Part shown: one piece after another, positions 1-6,054 of the stretch
Position numbering within the stretch: the stretch's first letter is position 1
Layout: every line of letters begins with the position of its first letter
From: Treponema sp.
GTDB lineage: Bacteria > Spirochaetota > Spirochaetia > Treponematales > Breznakiellaceae
DNA: 7,986 nt
Reading direction: 5' to 3'
Assembly (NCBI GenBank): GCA_031276685.1
Contig: JAISMQ010000126.1
Coordinates: 1 to 7,986 of the forward strand
Program-made: the position numbers and the translations under genes
The notes under the pieces: model-generated
What the model saw: the letters and a program-made list of their open reading frames with translations, nothing else
Database searches by the model: none
Told to the model about the DNA's origin: nothing

Positions 1-2
1 AC

Positions 3-548
3 AGTGGAAGTAGCATTAGCCGCAATACAACGACTGCTTCTACTGGCAGCACTAGAGCAGGCGGTATCCATACCTCTGGCGAATCGTTTATAACCATGGA
101 AGAGGGCAGTGAAATATCCGGCAACAAATGTATCCAGGAAGCTTCGGACACGACAAATAAGTTCGGATACGCCGGCGGGATATACCTGGGCGGCCAGTCT
201 ACCTTTATCATGAAGGGCGGCAAGATCATCGGCAATGAGGCGGGAGACTACGGCGGCGGCATTGTATTGAGCGGCCATGTTACCGGCGGCACTACCTTTA
301 CCATGGAGGGCGGCGAAATCGCCGGCAATAAGGCGGGAACAACCGGCGGCGGCATTTATTTAAGCGATGGTTCTTCGTTCACCCTGAACAGGGGGGCCGT
401 ATACGGCAATAATGACGCTAATGGCTCCAGTAAAAATATAGCCGGGGTGGAAGCAAGTTCAAATACGGGCCATGCCATCTACGATGGTAGAACCGGAGTA
501 ACAAGCCGAGCATACGACACTAACGTATCCCCCGGGCTTTCTCTTTAG
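3..548 (+). CDS. Beta-helix repeat surface protein, C-terminal part (5' truncated)
   Basis: The reading frame is open to the left edge, so this is the last 181 residues of a longer protein; the ATG at 96 is an internal Met. The sequence is made of degenerate repeats with the pattern G-G-I-Y-L, then a variable Ser/Thr/Gly stretch, then T-F-x-M-x-G-G-x-I-x-G-N-x-A. Comparable Met codons lie at 96, 210 and 303, giving units of about 38 and 31 residues. Gly/Thr/Ser/Asn richness and the regular short hydrophobic strands fit a right-handed parallel beta-helix. Such repeats are common in large secreted or outer-surface proteins of gut treponemes, where an adhesive role is usually assumed but unproven. 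The repeats stop near position 410 and a non-repeat tail ends in NVSPGLSL, with no membrane segment or recognisable autotransporter barrel. It appears unrelated to the metabolic genes downstream, from which hairpin and promoter signals separate it. Family call fairly sure; function unknown. Confidence 0.8.
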   Translation, partial: SGSSISRNTTTASTGSTRAGGIHTSGESFITMEEGSEISGNKCIQEASDTTNKFGYAGGIYLGGQSTFIMKGGKIIGNEAGDYGGGIVLSGHVTGGTTFTMEGGEIAGNKAGTTGGGIYLSDGSSFTLNRGAVYGNNDANGSSKNIAGVEASSNTGHAIYDGRTGVTSRAYDTNVSPGLSL

Positions 549-582
549 ACGCATCGGGGTTACTGTTCCACTCGGGCTATTT

Positions 583-601
583 CCCGGCCCCCCGGGCCGG
601 G
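583..601 (+). terminator. GC-rich hairpin after the beta-helix gene, terminator-like
   Basis: CCCGGCCC (583-590) and GGGCCGGG (594-601) form a perfect 8-bp stem around a CCC loop, 35 nt after the stop codon. There is no T-tract directly after the stem (CTTATCC follows); the nearest T run is at 638-644. It may act as an atypical or Rho-assisted terminator, or as a 3'-end stabilising structure. The hairpin is visible; termination is inferred. Confidence 0.5.
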
Positions 602-619
602 CTTATCCGCAATCTCGAA

Positions 620-631
620 ATTTGCACAAAT
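620..631. promoter_or_regulatory. Inverted repeat ATTTG-CA-CAAAT, possible distal operator
   Basis: This is a perfect 5-bp inverted repeat with a 2-bp centre. Its centre (625.5) lies 30 bp, about three helical turns, upstream of the centre of the palindrome at 649-662. The two sites differ in sequence, so one protein need not bind both. A short palindrome like this could also occur by chance. Confidence 0.25.
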
Positions 632-640
632 CCGATATTT

Positions 641-669
641 TTTTCACCCGAAACAGGTTTCGCTATAGT
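641..669 (+). promoter_or_regulatory. Candidate sigma-70 promoter for the catabolic operon
   Basis: TTTTCA (641-646, 4 of 6 to TTGACA) and TATAGT (664-669, 5 of 6 to TATAAT) are separated by 17 bp. Transcription would start near 676, leaving a leader of about 83 nt before the first gene. This is the only gap in the window long enough for a full control region in front of the catabolic genes. The palindrome at 649-662 fills most of the spacer. Assigned by consensus only. Confidence 0.45.
649..662. promoter_or_regulatory. Palindromic operator candidate CGAAAC-AG-GTTTCG
   Basis: This is a perfect 6-bp inverted repeat with a 2-bp centre, lying between the candidate -35 and -10 boxes. A protein bound here would block polymerase. 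The GAAAC/GTTTC half-sites resemble those of LacI-family and CcpA-like operators. The AraC-type regulator of this locus would more usually bind direct repeats, so the cognate protein may be encoded elsewhere. Confidence 0.4.
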
Positions 670-746
670 CTAGTGCTGCCGGAATGGGGTAGTATGCAGG
701 CAATTAACTGGTGTCTAAAACAGAGCGGTTTCTAATCAGATCGGTG

Positions 747-752
747 AAGGGG
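747..752 (+). promoter_or_regulatory. Ribosome binding site deciding the TIM-barrel start
   Basis: AAGGGG lies 6 nt before the ATG at 759. The in-frame GTG at 711 has no comparable site and would add 16 residues in front of the first beta strand of the barrel (MKLGVNTVLF), so 759 is preferred. Confidence 0.6.
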
Positions 753-758
753 CTACAG

Positions 759-1553
759 ATGAAACTTGGTGTGAATACGGTGTTGTTCAAGGATTTTACC
801 CTGCGGGAGACCTTCGCGGCCGTTTCCCGGGCGGGGTACGACGGGGTGGAACTGTCCGCCATTCAGGGGATGTGCGAACACCTGGTGCTGGACGACTGGC
901 AGGTTCAAAAAGAGGAGATCCTCGCCCTGTCCCGGCAGTACAGGCTGGCGCTGCTTTCAATGGAGGCGGCGACTCTGGACGAGGCGCGGCTGGACAAGGC
1001 CTTTGCCGCCGCAAAGGGGCTGGGGATCCCCATTGTCAACGTCGGCCCCGGCGGTAAATCCAATGACGATGCTTCCCTAAAGGAATCCATCGCCGTTCTC
1101 AAGGCCAGGGCCGAACTGGCCGCCACATACGGCGTTACCCTCTGCACGAAGGCCCATGTGGGGGCCTCTATTTTTAGCACCCCTACCACGCTGGAAGCCA
1201 TGAAGGGCGTCCCCCTGGATTCCTTTGGCGTTGACATGGACCCCAGCCACATACACCGGGCGGGGGAGACCCCCAAGGAAAGCCTAAAAGCCGTGGTTTC
1301 CCGGGTAAAGCACGTCCACATACGGGATTGCAAGGGCCTGGGCCCCTCGCCGGGCGAACCCGCGCTCCAGACCTGCGGGCGGGGCGACATCGATCTGTTT
1401 GGTTACTTTAAAGTCCTTGCCGAAGCGAAGTACGACGGGCCGGTGTGCCTTGAGGTCATAGGCCCCTCCCAGTCGCTGGAACAGGCGATAACCATTGCCG
1501 CCGAAAGCCTGGGCTTTATGAACGCCTGCCTTAAAACGCTGGGCGTCCGCTAA
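759..1553 (+). CDS. Sugar phosphate isomerase/epimerase-like TIM-barrel protein
   Basis: This 264-residue protein has the layout of the xylose-isomerase-like TIM-barrel family (IolE, tagatose epimerase and relatives), which isomerise, epimerise, dehydrate or cleave keto-sugars with a divalent metal. Visible landmarks are the first strand MKLGVNTVLF, GYDGVEL (27-32), NVGPGG (94-99), a strand leading into KAHVG (131-135), GVDMDPSHIHRAGE (157-170), HVHIRDCKG (185-193), GRGDIDLFGY (207-216) and LEVIG (231-235). By family pattern D161, H187 and E232 could be metal ligands with H164 nearby. The strand-5 position usually written E-x-H reads K131-A-H133, so one expected ligand is Lys. No signal peptide is seen, so it is presumably cytoplasmic. 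It is the first gene of the run, with the next ATG 28 nt downstream. The fold is fairly certain; the substrate is unknown, and a lyase acting on an oxidised glycoside is a real alternative to an isomerase. Confidence 0.82.
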   Translation: MKLGVNTVLFKDFTLRETFAAVSRAGYDGVELSAIQGMCEHLVLDDWQVQKEEILALSRQYRLALLSMEAATLDEARLDKAFAAAKGLGIPIVNVGPGGKSNDDASLKESIAVLKARAELAATYGVTLCTKAHVGASIFSTPTTLEAMKGVPLDSFGVDMDPSHIHRAGETPKESLKAVVSRVKHVHIRDCKGLGPSPGEPALQTCGRGDIDLFGYFKVLAEAKYDGPVCLEVIGPSQSLEQAITIAAESLGFMNACLKTLGVR

Positions 1554-1581
1554 TTCACGCCAATACACAAGGAGAACCGGA

Positions 1582-2982
1582 ATGAAAAAGAAACCCAATC
1601 TGCTTTTTGTCGGTATCGACAGCCTTAGACGGGACCGGATGAGCCTTCACGGCTACCACCGGCTTACCACCCCCCATCTGGACAAGTACGCCCGGTCGGG
1701 CGCGGTGTGGAATTCCTGCTTTAGCGCGTCAATTCCCACCACCTCGGGCTACGCTAACATGCTTTCGGGCTGCGATGTGTTCGGCACGGGCATTGTCGGC
1801 CTCCGCCACAAGGGCAGCTATGCCCCGGGGGTAAAAACCCTGCCGGAGATCCTCAAGGAAAACGGCTATACCACAAGCTGCGTGGGCTTTACCGGAAACC
1901 CCGCCAGCCGGGGTTTTGACAAGTACATCGATTTTAGCGGCTGGGGCTCCTGGGAGACGGGGCGCTCCCCCAAGGCCGAAAAGCTTAACGAAGTTGCCCT
2001 GCCGGAACTCAGGCGGCTGGCGGCCGGGGACGAGCCCTTCCTCCTGTTCCTTAGGCACATGGATCCCCACTCGCCGTACCTCCCGCCCCAGCCCTTTGAG
2101 CGCATCTTCTACGCGGGCGACGAATTCGACAAGAACAACAAATCCCTGGAAAAATGCTACGCCTTTAAACCGTTCTGCGACTACTTCTACTCCTGGTTCC
2201 CGCCCGGATGTACCGATGCGGAGTACGTCAAAGCCCAGTATGACGGCGAGGTCGCCTACATGGACGCGTGTATCGCGGTGATAACGGAAGAGCTGAAGAC
2301 CCTGGGTATCGAAGACGATACGGTGGTTGTTTTTACCTCCGACCACGGCGAAACCCTGGACGAACACGAATGTTGGTTCGACCACCACGGCCTGTACGAA
2401 TGTACCCTCAGCGTTCCCCTGGTCTTCCGTTACCCCGCCAAAATACCTGCGGGCGCCCGCTTTGACGACACGGTTACGTTGGAAGACGTACTCCCCACCA
2501 TCCTTGACATCATGGACATCAGCCGGAAGGACATCCCCATGGACGGGAGGAGCCTTCTGCCCCGCATGAACGGCGGCAGCCTTGCGCAGGAACCGGAATT
2601 CTACATCACCGAATGTACCTGGGAACGCAAGCACGGGTGGCGCACCCCCCAGTACAAGCTTATCCGCGCCCTGGAGCCGGACTTCCACTACAAGGCCGAA
2701 GTAGAACTGTACGATCTTGTCAAAGATCCCCTGGAACTGGACAACATCGCCCCAAAAGAGCCGGGCATTGTCAAAGCCCTTTCGGATCGCATGGACGGTT
2801 GGATCAAGAAGCGGGAACAGGAAACGGGCCGCCCGGCCCCCATCGTTACCGAGCTTCACTGGCACGGTTTCGCGGACAGGGGCCCCTTCAAAAGCTCGGA
2901 CGAAGCGTACAACAGCATGCACATAGGCGATACCAACGCGGCCCAGAAGCTCCAGGCGGCGCTGAAAAAGGACCAGAAGTAG
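1582..2982 (+). CDS. Sulfatase-superfamily hydrolase 1, non-FGly type (Thr nucleophile predicted)
   Basis: This 466-residue protein belongs to the alkaline phosphatase/sulfatase superfamily. AAGGAG lies 7 nt before the ATG. In order: NLLFVGIDSLRRD with metal ligand D13; IPTTSGYANMLSG (51-63), the nucleophile region; NPASRGFDKY (106-115); RHMDPHSPY (158-166) with substrate-binding H163; FTSDHGE (251-257) with metal ligands D254 and H255; FDHHGLYE (266-273) before VPLVFRYP. Counting back from the L-S-G end, T53 occupies the place of the Cys or Ser that is oxidised to formylglycine in true sulfatases, and Y57 that of the motif Arg. It should therefore not need a sulfatase-maturing enzyme and may be a phosphodiesterase, phosphomonoesterase or an FGly-independent sulfatase. 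H268/H269 stand where sulfatases have a catalytic Lys. There is no signal peptide: the first strand begins at residue 6, so it should act in the cytoplasm. It abuts the next gene with no gap. Superfamily certain, reaction unsure. Confidence 0.88.
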   Translation: MKKKPNLLFVGIDSLRRDRMSLHGYHRLTTPHLDKYARSGAVWNSCFSASIPTTSGYANMLSGCDVFGTGIVGLRHKGSYAPGVKTLPEILKENGYTTSCVGFTGNPASRGFDKYIDFSGWGSWETGRSPKAEKLNEVALPELRRLAAGDEPFLLFLRHMDPHSPYLPPQPFERIFYAGDEFDKNNKSLEKCYAFKPFCDYFYSWFPPGCTDAEYVKAQYDGEVAYMDACIAVITEELKTLGIEDDTVVVFTSDHGETLDEHECWFDHHGLYECTLSVPLVFRYPAKIPAGARFDDTVTLEDVLPTILDIMDISRKDIPMDGRSLLPRMNGGSLAQEPEFYITECTWERKHGWRTPQYKLIRALEPDFHYKAEVELYDLVKDPLELDNIAPKEPGIVKALSDRMDGWIKKREQETGRPAPIVTELHWHGFADRGPFKSSDEAYNSMHIGDTNAAQKLQAALKKDQK

Positions 2983-3993
2983 ATGCTCCGGGTCTGCGTC
3001 ATTGGCATGGGCCATATCGGCAACCTCCACGCGAAGATCTACCGGGAACGGAAGGACTGCGAGCTGGCAGCCGTATGCGACAGGGTTTTGTCCATCGCGG
3101 AAGAAAGCGGGAAACGGCACGGCGTAAGGTGGTACGCCGATGCCGCCGAAATGCTGGCGAAGGAAAAACCCGATCTGGTGTCGGTGGCCACCGGGGGCTT
3201 TGAATACTCCTCCGACCACTACGCGCCGACCATACAGGCCCTAAAAGCGGGCTGCCATGTGCTGGGCGAAAAACCCATCTCGAACAACCTGGTTCACGCT
3301 GCGGAAATGGTCAGAACCGCCAAAGAGATGGGGGTCTGCTACGCCATCGATCTTAACCACAGGTTCACCCCGGCGGCGCGGACGGCAAAGCGCTGGCAGG
3401 ACGAGGGCCTTATCGGGGATCTCCTCTTCTGCAACATGGCCCTCTGGATAGGAAGGCCGGAGCCCCTGGAAACGCCCTATTACCACCTCAAGGCCCTTAA
3501 CCCCCACAGCGTGGACATTATGCGCTACTTTATGGGCGATGTTGAGGAGGTTTCCTGTTTTGCCATGATGGCCCCGGGCCGCAACATCTATTCTACCGCC
3601 TCCGTCAACATGCGCTTCAAATGCGGCGCCGTGGGGCACCTGACTTCCAGTTACGACATAGCCCGCGGGCACCCGATGGAACGCTGCGAGGTGGCGGGCA
3701 CCAAGGGCCGCCTTATTTTTGAAGACATGTGGCGGGAAGCCACCCTCTACCCTGCCGGAAACCCGGAAAAGCGGCAGTACACCAACCCGGTCTTCGGCGG
3801 CTTTGAAAGCTTTGACGATACCTTCCGGGACCGTATCGGCAGCTTTGTGGAACAGGTGGCGCGGGGGGACAAGCCCTGCGAGATCGACGGTTCCGGCGAG
3901 GCGGGCTTTGCGGCCCAGCGGGTTATCCACGCCGCCATCGCCTCCCTCAAGGGCGGCGGGAAAGTTGTCCGGGTGGACGAAACGGAGGAATAG
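2983..3993 (+). CDS. Gfo/Idh/MocA-family oxidoreductase 1
   Basis: This 336-residue protein is a predicted NAD(P)-dependent sugar or cyclitol dehydrogenase. An N-terminal Rossmann domain carries GMGHIG (8-13) and an acidic strand-2 end in AVCDR (30-34), which fits NAD(H). E96-K97-P98 is the family signature with the conserved Lys, and L124-N125-H126 follows. The C-terminal alpha/beta domain holds TPYYHLKA (164-171) and HSVDIMRYFMGD (175-186), in which H175 and D178 fit the catalytic helix. The GTKGRL (around 244-249) and final IDGSGEAG segments are also typical. Length is normal for the family. The ATG directly follows the stop of hydrolase 1, with AAGGA 10 nt upstream, so the two are probably translationally coupled and act on the same substrate. 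Cytoplasmic. It shares a local motif block with oxidoreductase 2. The oxidised sugar is not identifiable; inositol, glucoside or amino-sugar substrates are all possible. Confidence 0.9.
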   Translation: MLRVCVIGMGHIGNLHAKIYRERKDCELAAVCDRVLSIAEESGKRHGVRWYADAAEMLAKEKPDLVSVATGGFEYSSDHYAPTIQALKAGCHVLGEKPISNNLVHAAEMVRTAKEMGVCYAIDLNHRFTPAARTAKRWQDEGLIGDLLFCNMALWIGRPEPLETPYYHLKALNPHSVDIMRYFMGDVEEVSCFAMMAPGRNIYSTASVNMRFKCGAVGHLTSSYDIARGHPMERCEVAGTKGRLIFEDMWREATLYPAGNPEKRQYTNPVFGGFESFDDTFRDRIGSFVEQVARGDKPCEIDGSGEAGFAAQRVIHAAIASLKGGGKVVRVDETEE

Positions 3994-4865
3994 TGAGTTG
4001 CATACGGTGGGTTTCCCTGAAGGCCGATCCCGCCTGCCTCGTGCAGGTGCGGGAAAGAGTCCAGGGCACGTTGAACCGGCACAGCCACGAGTTTTTTGAA
4101 TTTGTCTATGTGGAAGAAGGTTTCTGCCTTCATTTTTCCGATAGCGGCGTTGAGCTTCTTATGGCCGGGGACCTCCTGGCCATGTGTCCGGGAATGGAGC
4201 ATTGGTACTGGTGCAAAAAGGACATAACCATTGTGAATATCCTGTTCATGCCGGAGGTTTTCGCGGGTATGCTTGGGGAACTCAAGGCCCTTCCCGGCAT
4301 GGCGGACCTGTTCGATGGGACGCTGCAAAGCCCCCTCCTGAGCCACCTGAGCCTTCAGGACCGGGAGGAGATGCGGCGCACGATTGATACCCTTGGGCGG
4401 GAAAGCCAACAGAAGGAGGCCGGCTGGGAACTGAGGAGCAAAATCCTTCTGGCGGGTGTAATTGTTATGCTTTCCAGGGTGACAAACACCCGGTTTAGCA
4501 GGCAAAAGAGCAAAAATCCCTATCTTGACTACACCATTAAAACGGTGGAGGCCATTGAGGAACGGTATGCGGTACCCATGTCGGTACGGGATCTGGCGCT
4601 GGACCTTGGCATCAGCCCCGATCATCTGACGCGGCAGTTCAGGCAGAGCATGGGGATTACCCCCATAGAATACCTGCGCCGCCGCCGGTTTGCCAGGGCC
4701 TTGGAGCTGCTGCGAAAACAGCGGCCCATATCGGAGGTGTATACGGCGTCGGGGTTCAGAAGCATTAACTATTTTTCAAGGGAATTTAAAACCCTCTTCA
4801 AAATGACCCCCAGCGAATTCAGGCGGCAGGCAAGGGCCGCGGCCAGTCCGGCGCCGGTACATTAA
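3993..4865 (+). CDS. AraC-family transcriptional regulator with cupin sensor domain
   Basis: This 290-residue regulator starts at a GTG that overlaps the previous TAG by one base (TAGTG); GGAGG lies 4 nt before it, so translation is coupled to oxidoreductase 1. Residues about 25-95 form a cupin-like ligand-binding domain (NRHSHEFFEFVYVEEG at 28-43, MAGDLLAMCPGMEHWY at 57-72). The C-terminal 105 residues are a two-helix-turn-helix AraC domain: MSVRDLALDLGISPDHLTRQ (196-215) is the first HTH, the bridging helix follows GITPIEYLRRRR, and ISEVYTASGFRSINYFSREF (246-265) is the second with the family KMTPSEFRRQ end. It is expected to sense a sugar or a pathway intermediate and to activate this operon, perhaps with feedback because it lies inside the transcription unit. 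Which site it binds is not shown. The C-terminal tail RAAASPAPVH lies outside the domain. Confidence 0.93.
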   Translation: MSCIRWVSLKADPACLVQVRERVQGTLNRHSHEFFEFVYVEEGFCLHFSDSGVELLMAGDLLAMCPGMEHWYWCKKDITIVNILFMPEVFAGMLGELKALPGMADLFDGTLQSPLLSHLSLQDREEMRRTIDTLGRESQQKEAGWELRSKILLAGVIVMLSRVTNTRFSRQKSKNPYLDYTIKTVEAIEERYAVPMSVRDLALDLGISPDHLTRQFRQSMGITPIEYLRRRRFARALELLRKQRPISEVYTASGFRSINYFSREFKTLFKMTPSEFRRQARAAASPAPVH

Positions 4866-4932
4866 CCGCTGAAAAAATGTGCGAGTTGTTGATTCCGGGT
4901 TTTACTACCGGTTCAATTTCCAATAATTTTTG

Positions 4933-4938
4933 AAGGAG
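4933..4938 (+). promoter_or_regulatory. Ribosome binding site deciding the oxidoreductase 2 start
   Basis: AAGGAG lies 9 nt before the ATG at 4948. A TTG at 4930 is in frame but sits upstream of this site and would add six residues before the Rossmann strand, so it is not used here. Confidence 0.7.
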
Positions 4939-4947
4939 AAAACCATT

Positions 4948-6051
4948 ATGAGTTTGAAAGTTGCGGTAATCGGGTGCGGCGGCATAGGGACAAACCATGC
5001 CACCTGCTACAAAAACGACAGCCTGGCCCAGCTTGTCGCCGTGTGCGACATCGTCCCGGAAAAGGCGCAAAAACTGGGGGAGGCCGTTGGCGTGCCCTGG
5101 TACAAATCCATTAAGGAAATGTTCAGCGCGCATCCGGAGATTGAAGCCGTAAGCGTTACGACTTCGGGCTACGACAACGGTTCAATGCACTTTGAGCCGG
5201 CCATGGAAGCCCTGGACGCGGGCAAAAACGTCCTGGTGGAAAAACCCATCTGCGCGGATCTTCGGGACGCCCAGGAACTGGTGCGTTTCGCGTCTCAAAA
5301 AAAGCTCTACCTGGGCTGCAACCTTAACCACTACTTTACCAAGACGGCGGAACGGGCCGATGAACTGATCAAGGACAAGAAGATCGGCGAACTGGTGTAC
5401 TGTATCCACAAGGTCGGCTTTAACGGCAGCGAAAAGAAGTACGGCGGCCCCGGCACCCCGCGCTGGCAGACCCCCTATTCCCACGTCAAGGCGTTTTGCG
5501 CCCATCCCTTTTCGGTAATGCGCCACTTCTGCGGGGACATCATGCAGGTGCAGGCGTTCATGGACAGGCCCGGCGTGCGCCGCACGGCAGGGGATCCCAT
5601 GCTTTCGATCAACGGCATACACGTGCGTTTTGCCAACGGAGGCATCGGCTACCTTCTTTCCCAGCGGGGGGACGCGATGTTCGGTCTGGGCGGCTGGTGG
5701 AGTTACGAACATGCCGGTACCCAGGGGACCTTCTGCATTGAAAACTGCGTGGAAAAGCTTCACTACTGGGATATCGACAAGGTTCAGAACCCCGGTATGG
5801 CCAGCCCCACCCCCGAGGTTTTTGAAACCGGGATCAAGGATTTTGGCGCCACCTTCCCGGCCAGAATCCACGCATGGCTTGAGGACCTTACGAACAAGGT
5901 GCCCCTGGAGCATATCCGCGCCTCCGGCCGGGACGCTTTGGCGACGCTGAGTTACACCTTCGCGGCGATGCGCTCCTACGAGGAAGGCGGGGCCTTGGTG
6001 CTTCCCGAGCCGCTTCCGCCCCTCCACGGTGACGTTAAGTACGTGTGGTAA
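4948..6051 (+). CDS. Gfo/Idh/MocA-family oxidoreductase 2, variant active site
   Basis: This 367-residue protein is a second predicted NAD(P)-dependent dehydrogenase. The Rossmann domain shows GCGGIG (9-14) and AVCD (31-34), with E98-K99-P100 and N127-H128 as in oxidoreductase 1. TPYSHVKA (175-182) and HPFSVMRHFCGD (186-197) align without a gap to the same block in oxidoreductase 1, 12 of 23 positions being identical. H186 is kept, but the Asp three residues later is S189. An extra Gly/Pro/Trp loop (about 165-174), a Trp-rich segment (GGWWSY, 248-253) and a longer C-terminus account for the extra 31 residues. Some family members have lost dehydrogenase activity or use another acid, so a different sugar, a different reaction or a partner role is possible. 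It begins 82 nt after the AraC gene and is followed 3 nt later by hydrolase 2. No signal peptide, hence cytoplasmic. Family call sure; substrate unknown. Confidence 0.9.
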   Translation: MSLKVAVIGCGGIGTNHATCYKNDSLAQLVAVCDIVPEKAQKLGEAVGVPWYKSIKEMFSAHPEIEAVSVTTSGYDNGSMHFEPAMEALDAGKNVLVEKPICADLRDAQELVRFASQKKLYLGCNLNHYFTKTAERADELIKDKKIGELVYCIHKVGFNGSEKKYGGPGTPRWQTPYSHVKAFCAHPFSVMRHFCGDIMQVQAFMDRPGVRRTAGDPMLSINGIHVRFANGGIGYLLSQRGDAMFGLGGWWSYEHAGTQGTFCIENCVEKLHYWDIDKVQNPGMASPTPEVFETGIKDFGATFPARIHAWLEDLTNKVPLEHIRASGRDALATLSYTFAAMRSYEEGGALVLPEPLPPLHGDVKYVW

Positions 6052-6054
6052 ACC

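Noticed and set aside
96..365. Repeated GGCGGC-rich units as a CRISPR or other DNA repeat array
   Set aside because: The units vary in length (93 and 114 nt), keep the reading frame and encode beta-helix repeats, so they are protein-level repeats.
711..758. GTG start adding 16 residues to the TIM-barrel protein
   Set aside because: No ribosome binding site precedes it, the added residues have no counterpart in the family, and AAGGGG stands 6 nt before the ATG at 759.
1729..3219. Antisense open frame of 496 codons over hydrolase 1 and oxidoreductase 1
   Set aside because: Same cause: it mirrors biased codon use of real genes, and no family motif or ribosome binding site supports it.
4900..4927. 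Promoter in front of oxidoreductase 2 (AATAAT at 4922-4927)
   Set aside because: The -10 match is good but the best -35 (TTTACT at 4901) is only 15 bp away, and transcription would begin at or inside the ribosome binding site. Read-through from upstream is simpler.
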